Shown: positions 17,247 through 26,065, counted from the stretch's first letter. The stretch is 64,000 nucleotides of DNA from Hydrocarboniphaga sp965279055 (GCF_965279055.1 NZ_OZ257125.1:1426001-1490000); one strand, 5' to 3'. The notes: generated by a model not told the origin, from the sequence alone. Numbers and translations are program-made.

Positions 17247-18482
17247 ATGAAGAAGACCTCTTTCCCCAAGCAGGACATCAAGGTTCTGCTGCTCGAAGGC
17301 GTTAGCCGTACCGCGCTCGAAACGTTCCGCGCCGCTGGCTACAGCAACATCGAGTTTCATGAAAAATCGCTGCCCGAGGCCGAGCTGGCCGCGGCGGTGG
17401 CGTCCGCGCATATCGTCGGCATCCGCTCGCGCAGCCAGCTGACGCCGGAGATCTTCCAGAACTCGCGCCGGCTGATGGCGGTGGGTGCGTTCTGCATCGG
17501 CACCAACCAGATCGCGCTCGGCGCCGCGCAGGCGCGCGGCATCCCGGTGTTCAACGCGCCGTATTCGAACACGCGCAGCGTCGCCGAGTTGGTGATCGCC
17601 GAGGCGATCATGCTGATGCGCCGCATTCCGGAGAAAGACAAGCAGTGCCACGAGGGCGGCTGGTCCAAGTCGGCGGTCGGCAGCTACGAAGTGCGCGGCA
17701 AGACCCTGGGCATCATCGGCTACGGCCACATCGGCACCCAGGTCGGGGTGCTCGCCGAGAGCATGGGCATGCGCGTGATCTTTCACGACATCGAAACCCA
17801 GCTGGCGCTCGGCAACGCGGCGCCGGCGGCTTCGCTGGGCGAGCTGCTGGCCAGGAGCGACATCGTCACGCTGCATGTGCCGGAGACCGCGTCGACGCAG
17901 TGGATGATCGGTGCGCCGGAGTTCGCGGCGATGAAGCCGGGCGCGGTGTTCATCAACGCCTCGCGCGGCACCGTCGTCGTCATCGAGGCATTGGCGGAGG
18001 CGATCAAGAGCGGCCAGATCGGCGGCGCCGCGGTCGACGTGTTCCCGGTCGAACCCAAGGGCAATGCCGACGCGTTCGTGTCGCCGCTGCAAGGCCTGGC
18101 CAACGTGATCCTGACGCCGCACGTCGGCGGCAGCACGCTGGAGGCGCAGGAGAACATCGGCCTGGAAGTGGCGGCCAAGCTGGTCCGCTACAGCGACAAC
18201 GGCTCGACGCTGTCGGCGGTGAATTTCCCGGAAGTGTCGCTGCCCGAGCACCCGACCAGCCGCCGCCTGCTGCACATCCACCGCAACATGCCGGGCATGC
18301 TGATGCAGATCAACAACCTGTTTTCGGCCGAGGCGGTGAACATCGACGCGCAGTTCCTGCAGACCGCCGGCGAAGTGGGCTACGTCGTCATCGACGTGTC
18401 CGCCAACGAAGACCAGGCCGAGACGCTCAAGGACAAGCTGTCGGCGATTCCGGGCACGCTGAAGACGCGGTTGTTGTACTGA
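17247..18482 (+). CDS. serA: D-3-phosphoglycerate dehydrogenase
   Basis: The product is 411 residues, matching E. coli SerA (410). It catalyses the first step of serine synthesis from 3-phosphoglycerate. Visible features are the NAD-binding GIIGYGHIGTQVG near residue 155, catalytic-region RGTVVVIEAL and ILTPHVGGSTLEAQ, and a C-terminal ACT domain from about residue 335 (HRNMPGMLMQINNLF) that usually binds serine for feedback inhibition. I chose the ATG at 17247 because MKKTSFPKQDIKVLLLEG aligns with family N-termini. An ATG six bases earlier is equally possible. Farther upstream codons would translate the repeat. Confidence 0.94.
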   Translation: MKKTSFPKQDIKVLLLEGVSRTALETFRAAGYSNIEFHEKSLPEAELAAAVASAHIVGIRSRSQLTPEIFQNSRRLMAVGAFCIGTNQIALGAAQARGIPVFNAPYSNTRSVAELVIAEAIMLMRRIPEKDKQCHEGGWSKSAVGSYEVRGKTLGIIGYGHIGTQVGVLAESMGMRVIFHDIETQLALGNAAPAASLGELLARSDIVTLHVPETASTQWMIGAPEFAAMKPGAVFINASRGTVVVIEALAEAIKSGQIGGAAVDVFPVEPKGNADAFVSPLQGLANVILTPHVGGSTLEAQENIGLEVAAKLVRYSDNGSTLSAVNFPEVSLPEHPTSRRLLHIHRNMPGMLMQINNLFSAEAVNIDAQFLQTAGEVGYVVIDVSANEDQAETLKDKLSAIPGTLKTRLLY

Positions 18483-18492
18483 TCGCTCCTTG

Positions 18493-18563
18493 TCATTCCC
18501 GCGAAAGCGGGAATCCAGTGCGGCCCTGACGTCTCCTGGATTCCCGCCTTCGCGGGAATGACG
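18493..18563. repeat. Inverted repeat pair, family E
   Basis: Arms gtcattcccgcgaaagcggg (from about 18492) and the facing ctggattcccgccttcgcgg (to about 18563) form a large stem. Each arm is a small hairpin itself. A single arm recurs at 61071-61099. It follows the serA stop by about ten bases and may protect or end the transcript. Confidence 0.85.
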
Positions 18564-18614
18564 TTCAAGACTCAAGCCGGCGCTATGCTTCCGCTTTACC
18601 CTGCGGAGCACAGC

Positions 18615-19256
18615 ATGCAAGCCGACTGGTTCTTCGATTTCGTCTCGCCGTTTTCCTACCTGCAGTGGCCGAGCATTCGCGCGCTGCAGGGCCGCGTGGC
18701 CGTTACGCCGCGGCCGATCCTGTTCGGCGCGCTGCTCGATCATCTGGGCACGGTCGGGCCGGCGGAGATGCCGGCCAAGCGCGTGTTCACCTATCGCATG
18801 GCGCTGTGGCAGGCGCAGCAGGCCGGCCGCACCTTGCGCTTCCCGCCGACGCATCCGTTCAATCCGGTACCGGCGCTGCGCCTGTGCATCGCCGCCGGCA
18901 GCACGCCGGAGGCGATCACCGCGATCTTCGACTGGATCTGGCGCGACGGCCGCGCCGGCGACAGCGTCGAAGCGCTGGCACCGCTCGCGTTGCAACTCGG
19001 CATCAGCGACATCGCCGCGGCCGTCTCGGCCGCGCCGGTCAAGCAGGCGCTGCGCGACCACTACGATCTGGCGGTCGCCAAGCAGGTGTTCGGGGTGCCG
19101 AGCCTGGTCGTCGGCGACGAGGTGTTCTGGGGCAATGATTCGACGCCGCTGCTGATGGCATGGCTGGACAATCCTGCCCTGCTGCAGACGGCGGAGATGC
19201 AGCGCGTCGCGGGCTTGCCGATCACCGCGCAGCGCGCCGCGGTGACGCCGCGCTGA
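18615..19256 (+). CDS. 2-hydroxychromene-2-carboxylate isomerase family protein (DsbA fold)
   Basis: The product is 213 residues. It begins with WFFDFVSPFSYLQWP, the active-site region of HCCA isomerases and kappa-class GST-like proteins, and ends with AKQVFGVPSLVVGDEVFWGND, the conserved cis-proline and C-terminal block. The characterised enzyme uses glutathione to isomerise 2-hydroxychromene-2-carboxylate in naphthalene breakdown. No other aromatic-degradation genes are near, so the real substrate is open. The ATG at 18615 has ggag at six bases. It is followed closely by dinB. Confidence 0.85.
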   Translation: MQADWFFDFVSPFSYLQWPSIRALQGRVAVTPRPILFGALLDHLGTVGPAEMPAKRVFTYRMALWQAQQAGRTLRFPPTHPFNPVPALRLCIAAGSTPEAITAIFDWIWRDGRAGDSVEALAPLALQLGISDIAAAVSAAPVKQALRDHYDLAVAKQVFGVPSLVVGDEVFWGNDSTPLLMAWLDNPALLQTAEMQRVAGLPITAQRAAVTPR

Positions 19257-19272
19257 CGGCCGCGAGGCGGTC

Positions 19273-20331
19273 TTGCGCAAGATCATCCACGTCGACATGG
19301 ACGCGTTCTACGCGTCGGTCGAGCAGCGTGACGATCCGAGCTTGCGCGGCCGGCCGGTGGTCGTCGCCTGGCGCGGCGCGCGATCGGTGGTCTGCGCAGC
19401 CTCCTACGAAGCGCGCACTTACGGCGTGCGCTCGGCGATGCCGGCGGTGCGAGCAGAGCGCCTGTGCCCGGACGCGGTGTTCGTGCCGCCGGACTTCACG
19501 CGCTATCGCGCGGTGTCGCGCGCGGTGCGCGAGATCATGTTGCGCCACACCGACCTGGTCGAGCCGCTGTCGCTGGACGAGGCCTATCTCGACGTCACCG
19601 AGAACAAGACCGAACTGCCGACCGCGACCAAGGTCGCCAAGGCGATACGCGAATCGATACGCGACGAGCTGTCGCTGACTGCGTCGGCCGGTGTCGCGCC
19701 GAACAAGTTCCTGGCAAAGATCGCATCGGACTGGAAAAAGCCGGACGGGCTTTTCGTGATCCGTCCCGAGGAAGTCGCCGCCTTCATGCCGAGCCTGCCG
19801 GTGGCGCGTTTGCCCGGCGTCGGCAAGGTCATGGGCGAGAAACTTGCCGCGCTCGGCGTCACGCTGTGCGGCGAGTTGCAGCAAGTCGCGCTCGGCGAAC
19901 TGGAGCAGCGATTCGGCCGTTACGGCGCGCGTCTGCATCAGCTCTCGCAAGGCATCGACAACGGCCGCGTGCAGCCGGACCGGCCGACCCAATCGATCTC
20001 GGCCGAAGACACCTTCGAGCAGGATCTGCCGCTGTCGGAGCTGGCGCCGCATATCGAGAAACTCGCGGAAAAGGCCTGGGACGCGTCGCGCAAGACACCG
20101 CGCGTCGGCCGCACCGTGGTGCTCAAATTGAAGACTGCGGACTTCCGCATCCTGACGCGCAGCTACACCCCGCCGACGCCGCCGGCCAGCCTGGAGAGCT
20201 TCGTCGGTTTCGCCTTGCAACTACGCGCGAAGGTCGAGCTGGATGATGCCACGCGTTACCGCCTCGTCGGCGTCGGCCTCGGCAACTTCAGCGAGCCCGA
20301 GCCGGCGGAAAGCCAGAGCGAGCTGTTCTGA
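19273..20331 (+). CDS. dinB: DNA polymerase IV (Y-family translesion polymerase)
   Basis: The product is 352 residues, the normal Pol IV size. Catalytic acidic residues are in HVDMDAFYASVEQ and in the SLDEAYLDVT block. A helix-hairpin-helix is at LPGVGKVMGEKLAALGV, and the little-finger domain follows from about residue 240. The last residues, ESQSELF, resemble a beta-clamp-binding peptide. The start is a TTG at 19273 with gagg five bases upstream. It sits 16 bases after the isomerase gene, so the two may be co-transcribed. No LexA box was recognised. Confidence 0.94.
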   Translation: MRKIIHVDMDAFYASVEQRDDPSLRGRPVVVAWRGARSVVCAASYEARTYGVRSAMPAVRAERLCPDAVFVPPDFTRYRAVSRAVREIMLRHTDLVEPLSLDEAYLDVTENKTELPTATKVAKAIRESIRDELSLTASAGVAPNKFLAKIASDWKKPDGLFVIRPEEVAAFMPSLPVARLPGVGKVMGEKLAALGVTLCGELQQVALGELEQRFGRYGARLHQLSQGIDNGRVQPDRPTQSISAEDTFEQDLPLSELAPHIEKLAEKAWDASRKTPRVGRTVVLKLKTADFRILTRSYTPPTPPASLESFVGFALQLRAKVELDDATRYRLVGVGLGNFSEPEPAESQSELF

Positions 20332-20426
20332 TCGTACGGATTCACAGCAGATTCAGTGAGGTCCGCGAGACTGTGCGCCGTGACCCGCGGGGCCACCGGC
20401 TCCGCGCCGACCTACAGGAGACCAAT

Positions 20427-20783
20427 ATGAAAAACATTCCCACGCTTGCGATGATGGCTGCGGCCGTTCTCGCCGCCGGCGCGCTGCTGCCGCTCGCCGC
20501 CACCGCCCAGGAAGCCACCACCGGCGCCAAGGTCGAGGCCAATCTCGATGCCGCCGGCCAGGCTACCAAGGACACGGCGATCACCGCCAAGGTCAAGACC
20601 AAGCTCGCCGCGCAGAAAGGCCTCAGTGCGCTGGACATCCATGTCGAGACCAAGGACGGCGTCGTGACGCTGAGCGGCAGTGTCGACAACAAGGCGCAGG
20701 TCGAACTCGCCGAGCAGGTGGTCGCCAAGACCAAGGGCGTCAAGAGCGTGACCAATACGCTGGAAGCCAAGGCCAGCAGCTAA
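20427..20783 (+). CDS. Periplasmic BON-domain protein
   Basis: The product is 118 residues. A signal peptide (AAAVLAAGALLPLAATAQ) is followed by an Ala/Thr-rich linker and one BON domain from about residue 45 (DTAITAKVKTKLAAQ) to the end (VKSVTNTLEAK). BON domains bind phospholipid or membrane surfaces, and single-BON proteins such as OsmY and DolP are induced by envelope stress. The ATG has caggag six bases upstream. A strong terminator follows at 20801, so this is a single-gene unit. Confidence 0.9.
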   Translation: MKNIPTLAMMAAAVLAAGALLPLAATAQEATTGAKVEANLDAAGQATKDTAITAKVKTKLAAQKGLSALDIHVETKDGVVTLSGSVDNKAQVELAEQVVAKTKGVKSVTNTLEAKASS

Positions 20784-20800
20784 GCCGCTCCAGCACAACG

Positions 20801-20832
20801 GCCCCGCCGGCGATAAGCTGGCGGGGCTTTTT
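20801..20832 (+). terminator. Rho-independent terminator after the BON gene
   Basis: A perfect eight-base stem (gccccgcc at 20801-20808 with ggcggggc at 20820-20827) closes an eleven-base loop. Five thymines follow at 20828-20832. Confidence 0.9.
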
Positions 20833-20882
20833 CGTTTTCACGGCGGCGATTGTTTCTCCCCGTTACAGCAGGGCGACAGAAT

Positions 20883-21881
20883 ATGGCATCGAGTCCCATC
20901 AACCCCGCCAAGCCGCCGGTGATCGGTATCGCGCTTGGGAGCGGATCCGCACGCGGCTGGGCGCACATCGGCGTGCTCGAAGGCCTGGAAGAAATCGGCG
21001 TGCGTCCGCAGGTGATCGCCGGCACCTCGATCGGCTCACTGGTCGGCGCGGTCTACGTGTCGGGTCAGCTGAAGGAATTCAGCGAGTGGGTACAGAAGCT
21101 CAGCTCGCGCGACGTGTTCAGCCTGCTCGATTTCACCTTGTCCGGCGGCATGGTGAAGGGGCAGAAGCTGTTCGGCTTCTTCGAGGAAGTGCACAAGAAT
21201 CCGCTGATCGAATCGCTGGAACGGCGTTATGTCAGCGTCGCCACCGACATGAAGACCGGCCGCGAAATCTGGATCACGAAGGGGCCGATTTTGCCGGCGG
21301 CGCGCGCCAGCTGCGCGATCCCCGGCATCTTCTCGCCGGTGAAGTTCGAGGATCGCTGGATGCTCGACGGCGGCCTGGTGAATCCGGTGCCGGTGTCGGC
21401 AGCGCGTGCGCTGGGAGCGGACATCGTCATCGCCGTGAACTTGAATGCGCAGCTGGTGGGCGCGCACGTGTCGATGGTCGGCCACGGCGAGCAAGCGGCC
21501 ACCGAAGCCGTGCCGAAAATCGAGCGCAGTTTCTGGCAACGCGCCGGCGAGTACTTCACCAGCAGCACCAGCGACAACCCGAGTTTTTTCGACGTCGTCG
21601 CGTCCAGCGTCAATATCATGCAGGACCGCATCACCCGCAGCCGCATGGCCGGCGATCCGCCTGAAGTCACGCTGGTGCCGCTGCTGGAGGATTTCGCGCT
21701 GATGGATTTTCATCGAGCGAAAGAGGCGATTCGCGAAGGGCGGCGTCTGGTCGAAGAGCATGCAACCGCGATCCGCGCCTGGGCGGGCATCGCCGCGCCG
21801 AGCAAGGTCGCCGCGAATACCGGCACGGCGCCGGAAGGCGTCGGTACATCGGAGATGCCGCCGGGAGCGGCGCCGGCTTAG
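20883..21881 (+). CDS. Patatin-like phospholipase, RssA-type
   Basis: The product is 332 residues. The Ser-Asp catalytic dyad is visible: Ser49 in GTSIGS and Asp162 in LDGGLVNP. The oxyanion loop near residue 20 reads GSGSARG where many relatives have GGGxARG. There is no signal peptide, so a cytosolic or inner-membrane-associated acyl hydrolase is likely. The C-terminal 35 residues are Ala/Pro-rich and probably disordered. The ATG is preceded by aggg. A family C inverted repeat follows the gene. Confidence 0.87.
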   Translation: MASSPINPAKPPVIGIALGSGSARGWAHIGVLEGLEEIGVRPQVIAGTSIGSLVGAVYVSGQLKEFSEWVQKLSSRDVFSLLDFTLSGGMVKGQKLFGFFEEVHKNPLIESLERRYVSVATDMKTGREIWITKGPILPAARASCAIPGIFSPVKFEDRWMLDGGLVNPVPVSAARALGADIVIAVNLNAQLVGAHVSMVGHGEQAATEAVPKIERSFWQRAGEYFTSSTSDNPSFFDVVASSVNIMQDRITRSRMAGDPPEVTLVPLLEDFALMDFHRAKEAIREGRRLVEEHATAIRAWAGIAAPSKVAANTGTAPEGVGTSEMPPGAAPA

Positions 21882-21889
21882 CTACGGAG

Positions 21890-21958
21890 TGTAGGAGCGG
21901 ATCCTATCCGCGACTGTGCACTCGCAGAGTCGAGTCGCGGATAGGATCCGCTCCTACA
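21890..21958. repeat. Perfect 26-bp inverted repeat, family C
   Basis: The arms at 21890-21915 and 21933-21958 are exact reverse complements with core gtaggagcggatcctatccg. The element resembles family B but has a different centre. The right arm contains the stop codon (read on the minus strand) of the short-chain dehydrogenase gene. Confidence 0.88.
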
Positions 21959-22862
21959 GGCTGAGATAGCGGATGCCGGTTTTCTGCTCCGACAATTCCC
22001 ACAACTGCGCGGCGAGCTGCGGATCCTTCGCCTCGTCGCTCGGCGCCGCACGCTTGGGTGCGCCGCCGAGTTCCTTGAATCCGCCCGGGCCGAAGTAGTC
22101 GCCGCCGCGAACGTCGCCGGCCGTCGCCGCGTACAGCGCCGGCAGGGCCCCGATATCGGCTTTTTGCGCGAACAGCCGCGTCGCCAGCCGCATCCAGAAG
22201 CCGCCGGTTTCCGGGTTGGTGTTGCTGTACCCGGGATGCGCGGCCGCCGCGACGATACGCGAGCCGGCGTGTTGCAGACGTCGATCGAGTTCGGCAGTGA
22301 ACAGCAATGCGGCGAGCTTGCTGGCACCGTAGGCGTCCATATCCTTGTACGGCCGTCGCTGGTAGTCGAGGTCGGACAGGTCGAGTCCCGAGGTCATTTT
22401 GTGCGCCAGGCTCGATGTGCCGATCACCCGCGCTGCCGGCGCTGCCTGCAAACGCTCCAGCAGCAGGCCGGTCAGCAGGAACGGCGCGTAGTGATTGATG
22501 CCGAGATGCGTCTCGAAGCCATCGCGCGTTTTGCCGTGCGGTGCCAGGATTGCGGCGCCGTTGTGGATCAGCAGGTCGAGCTGCGCGTGGCGTTCGCAGA
22601 ACGCGCTGGCGCAGCGGCGCACCGAGGCCAGTTCGGCCAGGTCGACGGACGAGATTTCCAGGCTCGCCTGCGGATGGCGCGCACGAATCGACTCCGCGGC
22701 GGCAGCGGCGCGCTGGCCATCACGGCAGGCCATGACGACGTGTGCGCCGGCTGCGGCCAGCGCGTCGCTGATCTGCCATCCGAGGCCGCGATTGGCGCCA
22801 GTGACGAGCGCCACACGCCCGCGCTGTGACGGCATGTCCGCCAGAGTCCAGTCTGCCGCCAT
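21954..22862 (-). CDS. Short-chain dehydrogenase/reductase, retinol-dehydrogenase-like
   Basis: The product is 302 residues. The cofactor-binding TGANRGLG is near residue 21, the NAG-equivalent reads HNGAA, the catalytic serine is in GTSSLAHK and the YxxxK motif is YGASK. An HPGYSNTN segment follows, typical of the retinol/protochlorophyllide-reductase-like classical SDRs. The sequence after TG suggests NADP, but this is not firm. The last codon and TAG stop are embedded in a palindromic repeat. The substrate is unknown and no pathway partner lies nearby. Confidence 0.87.
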   Translation of the reverse strand: MAADWTLADMPSQRGRVALVTGANRGLGWQISDALAAAGAHVVMACRDGQRAAAAAESIRARHPQASLEISSVDLAELASVRRCASAFCERHAQLDLLIHNGAAILAPHGKTRDGFETHLGINHYAPFLLTGLLLERLQAAPAARVIGTSSLAHKMTSGLDLSDLDYQRRPYKDMDAYGASKLAALLFTAELDRRLQHAGSRIVAAAAHPGYSNTNPETGGFWMRLATRLFAQKADIGALPALYAATAGDVRGGDYFGPGGFKELGGAPKRAAPSDEAKDPQLAAQLWELSEQKTGIRYLSL

Positions 22863-22997
22863 GTGATTCCCCCGTTGGTCCCGCCGCAGCTTAGGCCAGC
22901 GGGGATACCGGCGGAGTGAGCCGAACGAAGTAGGGCGGGTCGAGAGCCGCGGCGGTTCGGGGTTGAATCAAGGGGCGGTTCACGAGCCGCTCCAAGG

Positions 22998-23378
22998 TCA
23001 GCGCTTCTTCTTGTTGCGTGAGGCGACTTCCGCGGCCTCGGCTGGCTCGAACGCGTTGGGGTCGTTGGCATGCTCGTCGGCCTTGCGCTTGAGCCGCTCG
23101 GCCTCGCTTTTGCCGACCGGCTGCGTGTCCGCCAGCTCGGCCTCGTCGAGCCCGCCGCCGGCGCCGATGGTCGATGCGCGTGTTTCGCGCAGGCCCTGAT
23201 CTGCCGGCCCGTCGGATGTATGCGTGCCCTCTTCGTCCAGCAGCGTTTCCGGCGCGAGATCGTCGGCGCTGACGTCGTCGTCTTTGGCGTCAGCGACGGC
23301 TCGAATGTTGTCGTCGTCGAAGTCCAGCTCGCTGCGCGGCTTGTCGTTGCGACTGTTGCTGCTTGCCGTCCTTGGCAT
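22998..23378 (-). CDS. Small acidic, disordered protein of unknown function
   Basis: The product is 126 residues. It is strongly acidic in the middle (ELDFDDDNIRAV, KDDDVSADDLAPETLLDEEG), has a THTSDGPADQGLRETR block and ends in a basic tail (SRNKKKR). No signal peptide, membrane segment or known fold is visible, and most of the chain is predicted by eye to be disordered. The start at 23378 is firm because aaggag lies about six bases before the ATG. The clear ribosome-binding site and consistent codon bias suggest a real, expressed gene. I do not recognise it. Confidence 0.7.
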   Translation of the reverse strand: MPRTASSNSRNDKPRSELDFDDDNIRAVADAKDDDVSADDLAPETLLDEEGTHTSDGPADQGLRETRASTIGAGGGLDEAELADTQPVGKSEAERLKRKADEHANDPNAFEPAEAAEVASRNKKKR

Positions 23379-23434
23379 GTCGATCTCCTTAAATTGTTGC
23401 TGCAACTGCTGCGGTGTGGGGCTTGGACTGCGTT

Positions 23435-24112
23435 TCAGCTCCCCAGTTCGAACTTGCCGCCTTTTTCAAGCGCGCGCTGGTAGGCGGGGCGCGCGCGAAT
23501 GCGTTTGACGAAGGCGTCGATGTTCGGCATCGCGGCGCCTCCGGCGCGCACGCTGGCGGCTTCCAGCGGAAAGCTCATCTGCACGTCGGCGGCCGTCAGT
23601 TCTTCGCCGGCGAACCAGCTGTTCTTGCCGAGTTCGGCTTCGATGAAACTCAAATGCAGTTTCAGCTGCGGACCGAGAAAAGCCTTGTTGATGCCATCGA
23701 CCACGCCCTTGGCCACCGGCCGAACCAGCCACGGCGCGCGCTTGGCCACCGAGCCGACCACCAGCTTCATCACCAGCAGCGGCATGATCGAGCCTTCCGC
23801 GTAGTGCAGCCAGAAGCGATAGCGCAGGAACTCCGCGCTGCCGCGCGCGGGCGCAAGCCGGCCGTTGCCGTAGGTGTCGAGCAGGTATTCGATGATCGCG
23901 CCGGATTCGGCGATGGTCAGCCGGCCGTTGGCGGTGTCGTCGGTCAGCAGTGGCGACTTGCCCAGCGGGTGGATCGCCTTGAGTTCCTTCGGCGCCAGCA
24001 TCGTCGACGGGTCACGCTGATAGCGCTTGATTTCATAGGGCAGGCCGAGTTCTTCGAGCAGCCACAAAATGCGCTGCGAGCGCGAATTGTTCAGATGGTG
24101 GACGGTCAGCAT
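23435..24112 (-). CDS. Glutathione S-transferase
   Basis: The product is 225 residues. The N-terminal thioredoxin-like domain carries HHLNNSRSQRILWLLEEL, with a serine in the usual glutathione-activating position, then GKSPLL with the cis-proline and AESGAIIEYLL, the gamma-glutamyl-binding ESxAI motif. The helical C-terminal domain follows, with LTAADVQMSFPLE matching the GST N-capping box. The ATG at 24112 is used because ggag sits seven bases upstream. The cytosolic role is probably detoxification or thiol repair, with the exact substrate unknown. Confidence 0.88.
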   Translation of the reverse strand: MLTVHHLNNSRSQRILWLLEELGLPYEIKRYQRDPSTMLAPKELKAIHPLGKSPLLTDDTANGRLTIAESGAIIEYLLDTYGNGRLAPARGSAEFLRYRFWLHYAEGSIMPLLVMKLVVGSVAKRAPWLVRPVAKGVVDGINKAFLGPQLKLHLSFIEAELGKNSWFAGEELTAADVQMSFPLEAASVRAGGAAMPNIDAFVKRIRARPAYQRALEKGGKFELGS

Positions 24113-24203
24113 GCGGTCTCCGGCTTCCTCTTGTTCGATGGGAATGCTTGCAGCGCATGACACTAGCAGCCCGGGCGGGCAGTGTCGCCACCGATGCGCG
24201 GAT

Positions 24204-24947
24204 TCAGGCCGTCGTGCGTGCCCGTGCGCCCAGCCAGGCTTCGAGTTGCTCGCTGCCGCCGATCAACTGACCGTCGACATAGACCTGCGGCGTGCTGCTG
24301 GCGCCGGCGATCGCCGCGAGTACGCGGGCGCGCGTCGCATCCGGCAGCGGCACATCGGTATAGCGCAGGCCATGTTCGTCGAGCATCGCGCGCGCCTTGG
24401 CGCAGAACGGACAGCCCGGCTTGCTCAGCAGTGCGATGTGCGGCGGCGCAGCTTTGTCCGGCGCCAGATAACGCAGCATCGTTGCCGCGTCGGAGACTTT
24501 GAACGGATCGCCGTCGCCCTCGGCTTCGGCAAAGATTTTTTCGATGCGACCGTCGCGCACCAGCATCGAGTAGCGCCGCGAGCGTCGGCCCATGCCCAGG
24601 CGGCTGTCATCGAGCAGCATGCCCATCGCCTCGGTGAACTCGCCGTTGCCGTCAGCCAGCAGCCGCACCTCGCGAACCTGCTGCTGAGCGCCCCATTGCG
24701 CCATCACAAAGGCGTCGTTGACGGCGATGCAGACCACTTCGTCGACGCCGGCCTCGCGCAGGCTCGGCATCAATTCCTCGTACTGCGGCAGATGCAGGCT
24801 CGAACAGGTCGGCGTGAATGCACCGGGCAATGCGAACAGCACCAGCGTGCGATTCGCGAACAGCTCGCCCGTCATGATTTCGCTGATTGTTCCCTGCTCC
24901 AGCCAGCGCAGGCGTGCTTGCGGAATCACCGCGCCTTCAGCTTGCAT
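24204..24947 (-). CDS. Hybrid peroxiredoxin-glutaredoxin (Prx5-Grx fusion)
   Basis: The product is 247 residues. Residues 1-165 form a Prx5-type peroxiredoxin with the peroxidatic cysteine in PGAFTPTCSSLHLP. Residues 170-247 form a glutaredoxin with the CPFC redox pair in SKPGCPFCAKA and the GSH-binding TPQVYVDGQLIGG. Such fusions, known from Haemophilus and Chromatium, reduce peroxides directly with glutathione. The start overlaps the end of an upstream lipoprotein gene by eleven bases, which suggests co-transcription. No OxyR gene is adjacent. Confidence 0.92.
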   Translation of the reverse strand: MQAEGAVIPQARLRWLEQGTISEIMTGELFANRTLVLFALPGAFTPTCSSLHLPQYEELMPSLREAGVDEVVCIAVNDAFVMAQWGAQQQVREVRLLADGNGEFTEAMGMLLDDSRLGMGRRSRRYSMLVRDGRIEKIFAEAEGDGDPFKVSDAATMLRYLAPDKAAPPHIALLSKPGCPFCAKARAMLDEHGLRYTDVPLPDATRARVLAAIAGASSTPQVYVDGQLIGGSEQLEAWLGARARTTA

Positions 24948-25239
24948 GACGCCACCCCGCGATGCTGGAGCCGATCGAAGCGACCACCTGGTCGTAGTCG
25001 CGTTTGACCTTGTACAGGCAGTCGTTCTTTTCGAAGCCCATGTAGGCGTCGCACATGCTCAGCGCCTCGCCGCGCGATGGTCGCAGCACCGGTTTGCGTT
25101 CAATCGAGGTCTTCGAGCCTTCGACGGTCGGCGCCGGGCTGCTCGCTTCCGGCAGCGTCTCGACCGCCTCGATTCGATGGCAGCCAGTCATGCTCAGCGA
25201 CGAGAGCAACAGCAGGCAGAGCAGGGGCGGGCGGGGCAT
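24937..25239 (-). CDS. Small lipoprotein of unknown function
   Basis: The product is 100 residues. The N-terminus LLCLLLLSSLSMTGC is a lipoprotein signal peptide with the modified cysteine near residue 19. The mature part is short and has three more cysteines or Cys-like positions (SMCDAYMGFEKNDCLYK), which could form one disulfide. No family is recognised. Its stop overlaps the start of the peroxiredoxin-glutaredoxin gene, so it is the first gene of that unit. The ATG at 25239 has ggaa eight bases upstream. Earlier in-frame codons would give an implausible Arg-rich leader. Confidence 0.65.
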   Translation of the reverse strand: MPRPPLLCLLLLSSLSMTGCHRIEAVETLPEASSPAPTVEGSKTSIERKPVLRPSRGEALSMCDAYMGFEKNDCLYKVKRDYDQVVASIGSSIAGWRHAS

Positions 25240-25318
25240 GGCGCATTTCCGGGCGAGGTCGAACACGGCGCGAGTATCGAGTGTGTTGCCTGACTCTCCG
25301 CGGAAGCACGCCGCGCCC

Positions 25319-26065
25319 TCAGCCCGCTGGCGGCGCCTGCGGATGGAACTGCTCGCGCTTTTCGACGGCGCTGCGGATCTGCTCCAGGTTCTCGCGCAAC
25401 AGATCGGCCACGAACTGGTCGGCGCGCGGGTCCTCCAGCAGATCACCGCTGACCCGCAAGGCCGCGTCGACGACGCTTTCGACGATGTCGTCGTAGAACG
25501 GGATTTTCGACAGCCGCCCGGTTTTCGGGTCCTGGCGCATCTTGTCCAGCACCAGTTCGCGCAGGCCGTCGCGATTGCGATCCAGCGCGCGCGACAGGTT
25601 GCGCGTGTACGTGCCCTGGTAGAGCACGGTTTCCACTTCGCGTATCACCGCCAGCGTGACCACGCCGGCAAAAGCGTCGACCAGCATTTGCTTGAAGCGC
25701 CAGCTCAGGCGATGTGCGGTCTCGTCGCCGAAAGCGCGATCCGCGGCCATGCCGAAACGCGATACCAGAATGACGATGCGGACCAGCCGGAACGCGCGCA
25801 GCGCCGGCTGTTGCACCGGGATCATGCCGAGCACGTCGTACCAGTTGCGTGCCACATAGCGCGCTGACCAACGCTGTTGCCGCCAGCGATACAGGAACTC
25901 GGCGGCGAAGCAGGCGCAGATCGCGAGATCGATCATCCTGATCGCCTGCTGCTGCGCCTCGCTCAATATGGCGAAGCTGTCCCACAGCAGCAGCGCGATC
26001 GAGGCCAGCGCCATCACCAGCATGGCCCAGTCCAGCGCTTGGATTGGTTTCAGGGGGCGGGTCAT
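25319..26065 (-). CDS. Voltage-sensor-like ion transporter family protein without a pore domain
   Basis: The product is 248 residues. Four hydrophobic segments lie in the first 115 residues, and the fourth reads RAFRLVRIVILVSRFG, with arginines every three residues as in S4 voltage sensors. The second and third segments carry AAEFLYRW and RNWYDVLGMIP, typical of S2 and S3. After S4 comes one more hydrophobic stretch (FAGVVTLAVIREVE) but no pore loop or selectivity-filter sequence. The last 110 residues are charged and helical. It may be a voltage-sensing or proton-conducting module, but function is not known. Confidence 0.7.
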   Translation of the reverse strand: MTRPLKPIQALDWAMLVMALASIALLLWDSFAILSEAQQQAIRMIDLAICACFAAEFLYRWRQQRWSARYVARNWYDVLGMIPVQQPALRAFRLVRIVILVSRFGMAADRAFGDETAHRLSWRFKQMLVDAFAGVVTLAVIREVETVLYQGTYTRNLSRALDRNRDGLRELVLDKMRQDPKTGRLSKIPFYDDIVESVVDAALRVSGDLLEDPRADQFVADLLRENLEQIRSAVEKREQFHPQAPPAG

